A stretch of DNA of 64,000 nt from assembly GCA_001769215.1 (NCBI GenBank), contig MEOL01000007.1:1-64000 (forward strand), read 5' to 3'. The notes beneath the pieces are model-generated. The model worked only from the letters and a program-made list of their open reading frames with translations. It was not told the DNA's origin and ran no database searches. Shown piece by piece: positions 27,939 through 35,763 of this stretch (position 1 is the stretch's first letter; every line of letters starts with the position of its first letter). This DNA is from Bacteroidetes bacterium GWF2_41_31. GTDB lineage: Bacteria; Bacteroidota; Bacteroidia; Bacteroidales; F082. The position numbers were made by a program, and so were the translations under genes.

Positions 27939-28673
27939 ATGCGAGTAGTAATTATTGATGATGAGGCCAGTGCCAGAAAGAACCTTGTTTCGTTGATCGA
28001 AAGTCATTTTCCTGAACTCGAAATACTTGGAGAGGCTGATGGTGTTCAAAGCGGCAGGAAATTGATTGAGGAAACCCACCCGGATCTGGTGTTTTTGGAT
28101 ATTCAAATGCAGGATGGAATGGGTTTCGATTTGGTAAAATTGATCGATCGCAGTCAATTTCAGGTGATTTTTGTTTCAGCTTATGACCATTTTGCAATCA
28201 CAGCAATCAAGTTCAGTGCCGTGGATTATCTGTTGAAGCCTGTGGAACAAGAAGATATGAGCTTGGCTCTGGAAAAAATAAAACAAAACAAGTCAGATAA
28301 AGATTTAAAACAAAAATTGGACAACCTGTTAAGCAATATTAACCGGATTGATAAAATAGCCTTGCCATCGTTCAATGGAATGGAGTTTGTAAAACTGAAT
28401 GAAATCATCCGGTGTGAATCGGATAACAACTACACTTATTTTTTCCTGGTGGGTGGAGAAAAACTACTGGTGTCGAAAACCATGAAGGAATTTGAAGATT
28501 TGTTAGACGGTAGGGGCTTTTTCCGAACCCACAAATCTCACCTCATCAACCTGCATTTTATGAAAAAATACCTCAAGGGCGAAGGGGGCACGGTCATTAT
28601 GGAAGATGGTTCTGAAGTGCTGGTCTCCAGAAGGAGAAAAGATGAATTCATGCAAATACTTTCAAAGCTGTAG
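27939..28673 (+). CDS. LytTR-family response regulator
   Basis: A 244-residue regulator from the ATG at 27939; the open frame extends to a TTG at 27888 but MRVVIIDDEASARKNL is a normal receiver start. The receiver has acidic residues at IIDDE, phosphoacceptor Asp54 (LVFLDIQMQDGMG) and Lys in YLLKPVEQED. The LytTR DNA-binding domain (about 140-244) includes IIRCESDNNYTYFFL, RTHKSHLINLHFMKKYLKG and VSRRRKDEF. Partner of the upstream LytS-type kinase. Confidence 0.95.
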   Translation: MRVVIIDDEASARKNLVSLIESHFPELEILGEADGVQSGRKLIEETHPDLVFLDIQMQDGMGFDLVKLIDRSQFQVIFVSAYDHFAITAIKFSAVDYLLKPVEQEDMSLALEKIKQNKSDKDLKQKLDNLLSNINRIDKIALPSFNGMEFVKLNEIIRCESDNNYTYFFLVGGEKLLVSKTMKEFEDLLDGRGFFRTHKSHLINLHFMKKYLKGEGGTVIMEDGSEVLVSRRRKDEFMQILSKL

Positions 28674-28688
28674 CTGGTTCGGCATTGA

Positions 28689-29870
28689 CTAGAAACTATA
28701 TTTCAGTCTAAAATAATATATCTGACCGTATCCGCCGAATTCTGTTCCGGCTTTGCCTAAAAAAACCTGGCTCATCACCATCAGACCCATGTTTTGGGTC
28801 AGATTAAAACTTACATTGGGTCCCACATAGGCAGAATGATCCAGAGGATTTATGATGCCGTTCAGGTTGGCCCTGATCAGGGGAGTGATGGGGTAAGAGA
28901 CCTCTGCAAAAACATCGAACTTTGAAAGTGTCAGCGTTTTGGCCGACATCTGTCCAATCAGCAAATTGGCGCCTTGTCCGCCCGGACCACTGGTTCCGTT
29001 GCTGTTGTAGATTACCGAAACATGCATGTACAGGCTGTTGGGAAGTGTGTAATTGGCTCCAATGGAGGCTACCAGAATTCCGGTGTTGTCACCAAAATGG
29101 TCCTTGTCCCTGAAATAGGTGGCTTCCCCGTTAAACCCGGCACCCTGAATTTGTCCCGACCAACCTGCTCCGGCGACCATATCGGTATTCATCACGCCGC
29201 CGAAAAACTGAAAGTCGTAGTTCCATTTGTTAAACTTAACCATGGCGGCGGCTGTCAGATTGTTGTCCTTGTCGAGTTTGGCTGCAAAGCTGACGGAAGA
29301 AAAATTTCCGGTGTAATATTGCATCAATACGGCGTCGCTGCCTGCCCGTTCAACATAATCGAAATCCAGGTAGTTAAAAGCGTTGAAGATGTCGTTGGGA
29401 GTCCAAACGGTGTTGATGCCCCAATTGATGCGTTGACGGCCAATGGTGGTTTCAAATTTACCTTGGGTCCAGGTAGCGTAAAAACGGTCGATATTGGTGT
29501 AAAGCACATAGGAACTGTCGTGGGCCACATCGAAGGTCATGTTGACCAATCCATCGTCGTTGGTGAGTAAATCGGTATAAACAGGGTAGGTGTTGGCCAA
29601 AAGCGGTCCATAAAGGAAGTTGTTGCGCATGCCGGCCTGAAATTTCAGATTTTTTGTGGCATAATAATTCAGGTTGATGCGATTATAAACGCCTGACATA
29701 TTTTGCCAAACAGCCGAATTGGCCGGAGCCATGGTAGTATTCAGGTATTCAAGAAAACCTGAGACTTCAACTTTTTTCTGGGCAACCGATTCTTTTGGGT
29801 TGATTGAAAACCAGGCTGCCAACAGGATCAATAAGATATGGTTGAATGAGATTTGCATGTTTTTTTGCAC
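28689..29870 (-). CDS. Outer-membrane beta-barrel (porin-like) protein
   Basis: A 393-residue exported protein with a signal peptide (ending near ESVAQ, residue 30). The remainder is dominated by alternating amphipathic strands ending in an aromatic (FRLKYSF), typical of an outer-membrane barrel. The stretch FYATWTQGKFETTIGRQRINWG resembles the R-Q-x-x-W-G motif of DUF1302-like and related porins. It starts four bases after the preceding gene, so the two are co-translated. It may be the outer-membrane part of the ABC system encoded upstream; that is inference from position. Confidence 0.75.
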   Translation of the reverse strand: MQKNMQISFNHILLILLAAWFSINPKESVAQKKVEVSGFLEYLNTTMAPANSAVWQNMSGVYNRINLNYYATKNLKFQAGMRNNFLYGPLLANTYPVYTDLLTNDDGLVNMTFDVAHDSSYVLYTNIDRFYATWTQGKFETTIGRQRINWGINTVWTPNDIFNAFNYLDFDYVERAGSDAVLMQYYTGNFSSVSFAAKLDKDNNLTAAAMVKFNKWNYDFQFFGGVMNTDMVAGAGWSGQIQGAGFNGEATYFRDKDHFGDNTGILVASIGANYTLPNSLYMHVSVIYNSNGTSGPGGQGANLLIGQMSAKTLTLSKFDVFAEVSYPITPLIRANLNGIINPLDHSAYVGPNVSFNLTQNMGLMVMSQVFLGKAGTEFGGYGQIYYFRLKYSF

Positions 29871-29873
29871 GAT

Positions 29874-30422
29874 CTAGCGTTCGTTTTTAATTTGATATCT
29901 GGCAATGATTCTACGGTATAATGCGTCAAAGTTTAATAGCACTTCGGGGATTTTGTAGTTCGGTGAATTAAAAATAGGTAATCCAATTTTCCCGTCCGAA
30001 GTTTCGATGTTATATCCGTAACCTCCCGCACCTACTTTCTCTATCATCAATCCATTTATCGGAACAGGTTTTTTGTAATTCATGTCAATCTTCAATAAAC
30101 CAGAGGTCAATATGAAATTGGTAATGGAATCATAATCGGCTGGTTCAGGTGTAATATAAACAGGTGGTGTATTTAATTTGTCGTACTTTTCAAGGTCATA
30201 GCTTTGGATTGATTCCCTGGATGGCAAAATGGTACGAAAGCAAATCTGCCCATTGGAAATTTCTGTTTCTATTTTTTCAAAGGGAGGTCGTAGGTAGGAT
30301 TGCGAAGCCGCCACCCGGATAAAATGAACATGGTGTTTTGTTGAAGTCTGTCCAAAACATGAGCCTGTAATAATCAACAAAACGAATAAATAAGTCTGGT
30401 AATGAAACATTAATTTAATCAT
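29874..30422 (-). CDS. Hypothetical exported protein
   Basis: A 182-residue protein not recognised. The N-terminus (YLFVLLIITGSCFGQ) is a signal peptide; a Cys at residue 20 could also be lipid-modified, though the lipobox is poor. The mature part has no obvious repeats or catalytic motif. ATG codons at 30422 and 30410 are both plausible starts. It is the first gene of a pair with the porin-like gene, 47 bases inside the edge of the palindromic element. Confidence 0.65.
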   Translation of the reverse strand: MIKLMFHYQTYLFVLLIITGSCFGQTSTKHHVHFIRVAASQSYLRPPFEKIETEISNGQICFRTILPSRESIQSYDLEKYDKLNTPPVYITPEPADYDSITNFILTSGLLKIDMNYKKPVPINGLMIEKVGAGGYGYNIETSDGKIGLPIFNSPNYKIPEVLLNFDALYRRIIARYQIKNER

Positions 30423-30468
30423 GACTTTTGAATTAAAACAAACAACATTAAACTCTAAACCTTAAACC

Positions 30469-30634
30469 TTGAGTCCACTCCGAAAAGTATATGCTCTTTG
30501 ATTTTCAACTCATTTACCCCCCTGCCTGCCGTCAGGCAAGTGACCCCTAAAGGGGGATTCGTTGAAAATCAATGAACTATCTAAAGTCCCCTTTAGGGGA
30601 TTTAGGGGTATTTGTCTTTTCGGAGTGGACTCAA
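30469..30634. repeat. 166-bp nested palindromic element (MITE/REP-like)
   Basis: Perfect 19-base terminal inverted repeats (30469-30487 and 30616-30634) enclose a second perfect 12-base inverted repeat (30498-30509 and 30561-30572). Inside are a TGCCTG/CAGGCA hairpin (30523-30538) and two copies of a CCCCTAAAGGGG-type palindrome (30544-30555 and 30588-30599) that can pair with themselves or each other. There is no coding potential. It lies between the ATPase gene and the next gene on the same strand. Confidence 0.85.
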
Positions 30635-30651
30635 CCATAAACCCTAAACTT

Positions 30652-31329
30652 TTACACATCACTCACCACTTTCCCATCATCTATCGTCACAATCCTGCGG
30701 GCTTTGTCCATCACCCTTTTATCGTGTGTACTAAAGATAAACGTCATATTTTCCGATTTATTAAGTTCTGCCATCATGTTCAACAGGTCTTCGGTAGAAG
30801 CGGAATCCAGGTTGGCGGTAGGCTCATCGGCCAGGATAAACTTGGGTTTTGAAGCCAATGCACGTGCCACCGATACACGTTGCTGTTGCCCTCCCGACAA
30901 TTCACCGGGGCGGTAGTTTTCTTTGCCTTCCAGGCCTGTTTTTTTAAGCAGTTCCATGGCTATTTGATGGCGTTCTTTTTTCGGAATACCCTGAAGTTCC
31001 ATGATGAAAGCCACATTTTCGATGGCGGTCAGCACCGGAATCAGGTTATAGGATTGAAAAACAAATCCGATGTGATGAAGCCTGAAATCAATCAGTTGTC
31101 TGGAGTTCAGGTCTTTGATATTTTTATCACCGATCAGAATATCGCCTTCGGTGGGCGTATCGAGGCCGCCCATCAAATTTAAAAAGGTGGTTTTCCCGGA
31201 ACCGGAAGGCCCCACAATGGCGGTAAATTCACCTTCTTCGATACTGAGGCTGATACCGTTAACTGCTTTCACCGGCACCTTGGTATCGGTGTAGGTTTTG
31301 TGTAAGTTATTGATTTGAATGATACTCAT
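30652..31329 (-). CDS. ABC transporter ATP-binding protein (LolD/MacB type)
   Basis: A 225-residue ATPase energising the two permeases encoded upstream. Walker A GPSGSGKT (40-47), Q-loop FQSYNLIP, signature LSGGQQQR (144-151), Walker B FILADEP (164-170) and switch His in FSTHDKRV are present. Its size and the NLIPVLTAIENV segment are those of the LolD/MacB/FtsE group, which powers mechanotransmission across the envelope rather than simple solute transport. Last gene of the operon starting with tetR. Confidence 0.95.
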   Translation of the reverse strand: MSIIQINNLHKTYTDTKVPVKAVNGISLSIEEGEFTAIVGPSGSGKTTFLNLMGGLDTPTEGDILIGDKNIKDLNSRQLIDFRLHHIGFVFQSYNLIPVLTAIENVAFIMELQGIPKKERHQIAMELLKKTGLEGKENYRPGELSGGQQQRVSVARALASKPKFILADEPTANLDSASTEDLLNMMAELNKSENMTFIFSTHDKRVMDKARRIVTIDDGKVVSDV

Positions 31330-31340
31330 GGCTTTTTTTC

Positions 31341-32576
31341 TTAATTTAATTCCCTAATGGCATCCACCGGGTTTAATTTTAATGCTTTTATAGAGGGCGA
31401 AATGCTTGATAGCACCGCTGTGATGGAGACCAGAATAAAGCTGGTGAGGTAAAATCCATCCGTTACCTTAAAATAAACGATCGAATCGTAACCAATATAA
31501 CTCATCCCGCTGCCCATCGATCCAAAGTCAAGGCCATAGTGAGCGTAATATTCAACCAGTCCATAGCTCATCAGCAATCCCACCATGCCTCCAACAATGG
31601 CCAGAAATAGCGTTTCCAGCATAATCATGGTAAAAATTTTGCCTCTGGTCATGCCAATGGCCATCAGCATGCCGATCTCACGTTTACGTTCTAAAATGGC
31701 CATGGTCATGGTATTGATAATGGCAAAGGCCAGTGCAATCAGGATGATGACCAGAAACAAGTAGGAAAAAAAGGCCGTCATTTCAATCATCGATTTAAGT
31801 AAGGGCTCTAACTGTTCCCAGGTTCTCATGTCAATTAACTTGTTGTTGATATGCTGTTTAAAAGATGAGGATAGTTTATCGAAAACCTGACCGGTTTGCT
31901 CATTGTCGAAAAGAGAAATGGCAACTTCGTGCACCTGTCCGGTGATGCCTGTCAACCTGCCCAAGTCGTTAATCCTGACAAAAATATGGGCCTCATCGTA
32001 CAGGTTATTTGATGTCTGATACATCCCAACTACAATAAATGCTCCGTAGGTGATGGTTCCTGAACTGTCGGCAAGGGTTACGATCAGCTTGCTGTTGAGT
32101 TTGAGGTCCAGCTTGTCGGCGAGTTTTTTGCCCACCACAACCGGTATGCGTTGGTCATCGGTCAGGTAATTTCCTGAATACACCTTTTGATAAATGCCGG
32201 TTACCTTTTTCTCTAGTTCCGGAACAATTCCGAAGATGAGCACACTGGTAGCCGCTGTAGCTGTGCTGGCCATGGCCCCGCATATCAATCGTTTACTGGC
32301 GCCCTTGACTTCAGGCAATTGATTTGCAACTTCAATATACTGGTCAGGATTGGGGATGGTGTAGTTAATTTCGTTGTTTAACAAAAAATCCGGTTGGTGA
32401 AGTTGAATATTCGACAATTCGTTGGCGATGGCGGTATTTACACGTTGATCCACCATCCCTTCCATAAAACCATCGGAGCCAACGCCTCCCAGAATCCCCA
32501 CCACGACAGCGGCAATGATGATCAGACTTCGGAGTTTATTCCGCCAGAGATTTCTCCAGGCTATTGATGCTATCAT
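31341..32576 (-). CDS. FtsX/MacB-type ABC permease
   Basis: A 411-residue permease with one N-terminal membrane helix, a periplasmic domain of about 230 residues and three C-terminal helices: the LolC/E-MacB layout. The N-terminal coupling helix SIAWRNLWRNKLRSLIIIAAV and C-terminal MAILERKREIGMLMAIGMTRGKI are typical. It pairs with the neighbouring permease, probably as a heterodimer. Confidence 0.93.
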   Translation of the reverse strand: MIASIAWRNLWRNKLRSLIIIAAVVVGILGGVGSDGFMEGMVDQRVNTAIANELSNIQLHQPDFLLNNEINYTIPNPDQYIEVANQLPEVKGASKRLICGAMASTATAATSVLIFGIVPELEKKVTGIYQKVYSGNYLTDDQRIPVVVGKKLADKLDLKLNSKLIVTLADSSGTITYGAFIVVGMYQTSNNLYDEAHIFVRINDLGRLTGITGQVHEVAISLFDNEQTGQVFDKLSSSFKQHINNKLIDMRTWEQLEPLLKSMIEMTAFFSYLFLVIILIALAFAIINTMTMAILERKREIGMLMAIGMTRGKIFTMIMLETLFLAIVGGMVGLLMSYGLVEYYAHYGLDFGSMGSGMSYIGYDSIVYFKVTDGFYLTSFILVSITAVLSSISPSIKALKLNPVDAIRELN

Positions 32577-32587
32577 ATTTTGATATT

Positions 32588-33808
32588 TTATTGCCTTAAG
32601 GCATTGAGTACATTGAAACGCAACACATAAAAAATGGGATAAAGTGCTGATAACAAAGCCAGCGAAAGCACGATTAACGACTGGCTGAAAAAGATGGAGG
32701 GTGCGATGGAAAATGCCATTAACGGTTCCTGGTTAAAACTCTCATACATGGCCGCCATTTCTCCGGTCATTCGAATGGGATTTAAGTAGAGGTACATCAA
32801 TGCGGGAGTGGTGAGAATTAACCCTGTGACCACGCCGATAAGTGCAATGAAAATGGATTCAAAGATACTGGTGATCACCAGTTTGCCCTTTCGCATCCCG
32901 ATGGAAATCATCACCGCAAACTGTCGTCGCCGTTCCACGGTCATCATTAATACGGTGCTGAATATCCCAAAGGCGACGATGATGTACAGAATCATCAGCA
33001 TGACCATCCCGCTCAGGTTGTCGAGTTTGATGCTTTGAAGCATGTCGCTTAACATTACTTTCCAGCTAATGACTTCAAAGTGATCGCCCACAGATGCTTT
33101 TATTGTGGACAGCAATTGGTCCTCTAACCCGGGTTCACAATACACCGAGATACCAGTGAGCAATCCGGGTTGAAATGGAAAGATGAGTTTTTGCAAGGTT
33201 TCCAGGTCCATGTATACCATCAGGTTGTTCATCTGTGGAGAGATAAAATGAGCAATTCCCGTGACGGGATAGATGCCAACGGCTGTAGTGCCTTCATAAC
33301 CCTGGCCCATGACCACCAGGCTGTCGCCGATGTTAATGTTCAGGTATTCAGCTATTTTATCACCAATAACAAGGCCCGCTTGTCCTTTTTTCAGGTAGGA
33401 ACCACTGGTGATCTTGCCTGAAATTTTTACCTGGAGATCTTCTGCTTCAGGATTGACACCTACCAGTTGAACTCCTTTTGTCTTGTCGCCATAGGAGGCC
33501 AGAACAAAGGTTTCAAGGTGGGGCAGCATGTGTAAAACTCCCGGCAAACTGCTGATTTTCTGCTCAAGTGCCGTGTTGGTAAAAAAGGCACGGTCGATGG
33601 TTTTGTTGTCCCAATATCCGGTATCATGTACCTGCATATTGCCTACTTCGTTTACACCAGCCCTGATCATGGTTTCGTATGACCCGAATTGCATTGAGCG
33701 CATAAACAAGGCCAGAACCAAAGCCAATACCACGGATGTGGCTGTGATATAAGTCCTGCGTTTATTTCGCCACAGGTTTCTCCAGGCCATGATGAATAGT
33801 ATTTTCAT
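32588..33808 (-). CDS. FtsX/MacB-type ABC permease
   Basis: A 406-residue permease with the same topology as the following gene; MAWRNLWRNKRRTYITATSV at the N-terminus and VERRRQFAVMISIGMRKGKL before the second helix. The two permeases are paralogues that probably arose by duplication. Together with the ATPase and the LolA-like protein they suggest export or outer-membrane delivery of a lipid-linked or hydrophobic substrate. Confidence 0.93.
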   Translation of the reverse strand: MKILFIMAWRNLWRNKRRTYITATSVVLALVLALFMRSMQFGSYETMIRAGVNEVGNMQVHDTGYWDNKTIDRAFFTNTALEQKISSLPGVLHMLPHLETFVLASYGDKTKGVQLVGVNPEAEDLQVKISGKITSGSYLKKGQAGLVIGDKIAEYLNINIGDSLVVMGQGYEGTTAVGIYPVTGIAHFISPQMNNLMVYMDLETLQKLIFPFQPGLLTGISVYCEPGLEDQLLSTIKASVGDHFEVISWKVMLSDMLQSIKLDNLSGMVMLMILYIIVAFGIFSTVLMMTVERRRQFAVMISIGMRKGKLVITSIFESIFIALIGVVTGLILTTPALMYLYLNPIRMTGEMAAMYESFNQEPLMAFSIAPSIFFSQSLIVLSLALLSALYPIFYVLRFNVLNALRQ

Positions 33809-33847
33809 GAGATCAGGTATTTGGTTGGAAACTGAGGTTGGGATTCG

Positions 33848-34636
33848 CTAACGTGGTCTGACATTTTTAATGTTTTGAATGGAGAAAAAATTTTGATCGA
33901 TAAAGGGAACATCAAACTCCTGATTTATGATATCCATGATGGTACTGTGTCCTTTTTTGTTCTTGGGTATCATTTCCATGTGAGTCAGGATTTCACGGTC
34001 GCCCATTTTCTTTGGATCAGAGGCGGTTTCTACTTTCACTACCTGTTTGTTGTCGTCGAGGTATTCTACTTTCAGGCCGAAAAACTTCTCCTTTGCAATC
34101 CACATATTGATTCCGCCCCAAACCACGGCTGCTTCGGGCAAAGGTTCCAGGTGAATGACATAACAATCGTATCCTTCGATGGTGTCGCTTTCAACGATGG
34201 TGTGGTGATAATCGGTTACCAGCGTGTTTTGTTTCATCAGGTCGTTGTTGGTAAAATCAGAGCCCATCCACGACTGCATCATCATCGATGGCGGAATCTT
34301 GATCATCCGGTTAACAGAAGGCAGAAAATTCCACATGTCTTTGTCGGATTTCAAAAAAACCTGGCCTTTGTCTTCGGCGGGAGCCGTGATATAAGTAATG
34401 TAATAATCCTGCCCCATCGACCAGTTTTGCATGGTGATGGACCGTGTCCACGAAGGGCGAACAATGGTCATGGTCATTTCGCTGAAACTGGACTTGCCTA
34501 AAAACAAATCGTGCGATTTTTGCACGATGTCTTTGGCTGTCAGCTCCTGAGCCAGAAGCTGGTTTCCAATGCCGGATATACAAACTACCGCGAGGCTCAA
34601 TATCAGGTACCACCTGTTTATAAATGGGTTCTTCAT
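33848..34636 (-). CDS. LolA-like outer membrane lipoprotein-sorting protein
   Basis: A 262-residue exported protein (signal to about LLAQE, residue 31) matching the LolA-like fold used to shield hydrophobic groups in the periplasm. Recognisable parts are AKDIVQKSHDLFLGKSSFSEMTMTIVRPSW, VFLKSDKDMWNFLPSVNRMIKIPPSMMMQSWMGSDF. This subgroup usually lies beside FtsX-like permeases, as here. It follows tetR by one base. It likely carries lipid or a lipidated molecule. Confidence 0.88.
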   Translation of the reverse strand: MKNPFINRWYLILSLAVVCISGIGNQLLAQELTAKDIVQKSHDLFLGKSSFSEMTMTIVRPSWTRSITMQNWSMGQDYYITYITAPAEDKGQVFLKSDKDMWNFLPSVNRMIKIPPSMMMQSWMGSDFTNNDLMKQNTLVTDYHHTIVESDTIEGYDCYVIHLEPLPEAAVVWGGINMWIAKEKFFGLKVEYLDDNKQVVKVETASDPKKMGDREILTHMEMIPKNKKGHSTIMDIINQEFDVPFIDQNFFSIQNIKNVRPR

Positions 34637-34637
34637 C

Positions 34638-35213
34638 TTATAAAAATTTTTGAAAGAGTATATTTTTGATGTCGGTTAACGGGAAATTCTCAGGATCCAG
34701 CATATAGTTCAGGCTGATACCATCGAGGATGGCACCGAGCATGCGCGCATGCGCCATGGGGTTGGCCACTCCCTGACTTTCGTAATAATCAGCCATCAAC
34801 ATCACCACAGGCATCATGATGGCCATGAGTTGATCTTCGATGAGTTTCATTACCTCAGGTTGCATTACAATGGAAAAATAGAGCTTCCAGTATTGAAAGT
34901 CTGTTGTCAACACATCAAAGGTTGTATTTAAATAATGAATGAGTTGTTCTTTTGATAGGGATTGTCCGTGGGTTTCAGGAATCATTCTGGTGAATTCTTC
35001 AAATCCTTCAGTAACAATGGCCACAATGAGCGCCTCTTTGTTGTCGAAATAATTGTAAATGAGTCCTTTGGATATGCCGGCTCTTTTCGCAATCATACTG
35101 ATCGAAGTTGTTTCGATGCTATATTGTGCGAAAAGTTCCAACCCTGCCTGCATGATGGTAATCTTGCGTTGTTCTCTGATCTCACTATATTGTTGTTCGG
35201 TTCTGGGGGACAT
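34638..35213 (-). CDS. TetR/AcrR-family transcriptional regulator
   Basis: A 191-residue repressor from the ATG at 35213. The HTH spans about 20-50 (GLELFAQYSIETTSISMIAKRAGISKGLIYNYFDNKEALI), the usual TetR signature. The C-terminal ligand domain is helical. It is the first gene of the ABC operon and is probably autoregulated through the site at 35238-35251. The ligand may be the transported substrate. A longer frame to 35252 would run through that site. Confidence 0.94.
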   Translation of the reverse strand: MSPRTEQQYSEIREQRKITIMQAGLELFAQYSIETTSISMIAKRAGISKGLIYNYFDNKEALIVAIVTEGFEEFTRMIPETHGQSLSKEQLIHYLNTTFDVLTTDFQYWKLYFSIVMQPEVMKLIEDQLMAIMMPVVMLMADYYESQGVANPMAHARMLGAILDGISLNYMLDPENFPLTDIKNILFQKFL

Positions 35214-35237
35214 TTTATTTTGTAATGATTTTATGAT

Positions 35238-35251
35238 TGAACGGTCGGTCA
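35238..35251. promoter_or_regulatory. Candidate TetR operator
   Basis: TGAACGGTCGGTCA is an imperfect 14-base palindrome (10 of 14 positions symmetric) of the GACCGACCG type often bound by TetR/AcrR regulators. It overlaps the end of the -7 box and the expected transcription start. Confidence 0.5.
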
Positions 35252-35280
35252 AAAATAGTATTTAATAAATGAAAAGTCAA
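35250..35280 (-). promoter_or_regulatory. Promoter of the tetR/ABC operon
   Basis: On the minus strand TTGAC (35280-35276), then TATTTTTG (35257-35250), with 20 bases between TTG and TA. Among the best matches to the consensus in the window. Confidence 0.7.
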
Positions 35281-35337
35281 GTGTGTGGTGTTTATTTTTA
35301 TCGGTACATGATATCACGCCTCTAGTCACAGGCTTTT

Positions 35338-35428
35338 ATCCAAAATCCAATGGTGTTTTGGATGTATTTGGTCTGTTTTCCAATGGTATTTTGGATAAAA
35401 AAGTCTAAAATCCAATGGTGTTTTGGAT
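35338..35428. repeat. Three spaced copies of a CCAATGG-centred palindromic repeat
   Basis: Three near-identical copies of a quasi-palindrome (ATCCAAAA...TTTTGGAT arms around CCAATGG) at 35338-35363, 35376-35396 and 35407-35428. The CCAATGG cores start at 35347, 35380 and 35412, so spacing is 33 and 32 bases, close to three helical turns. The array abuts a 5'-truncated DUF4143 gene. Confidence 0.8.
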
Positions 35429-35722
35429 TTTCTTTTCCAGCACAACAATAAAATTTATCCGATAGAAGTCAAAGCCGGGAAAACGGGTACATTAAGATCA
35501 TTACAGGTTTATTTGGCTGAGAAGGGTGAACATACGGGCATTCGTTTTAATCTTGACTTACCTACGGTTGGAACCAATCTATCGGCAAATATCATGGTTA
35601 ACGGGGAATTAGAAAAACTGGATTACACCCTGATTTCATTGCCCTTGTATTTTGCAGGAGGACTCAGTAAGGTTTTAAACAAATTGAAAACGAGAGTAAA
35701 ATCAAATGCATCAAATAAATAA
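35423..35722 (+). pseudogene. C-terminal remnant of an AAA ATPase with DUF4143
   Basis: About 99 codons encoding the end of an AAA+ ATPase/DUF4143 protein (normally ~380 residues). DFLFQHNNKIYPIEVKAGKTGTLRSLQVYL matches the PD-(D/E)xK-like C-terminal DUF4143 domain. The ATPase part and most of DUF4143 are gone, and the reading frame begins inside the palindromic repeat array. Function of full-length members is unclear. Probably a non-expressed fragment. Confidence 0.8.
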
Positions 35723-35763
35723 AGGTCAAGTGTTTGTTAAAAATAAGTTTTAATCGATTTCAG

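Noticed and set aside
28974-29570. 198-codon plus-strand frame opposite the porin-like gene
   Set aside because: Antisense of a gene with signal peptide and barrel features; no features of its own.
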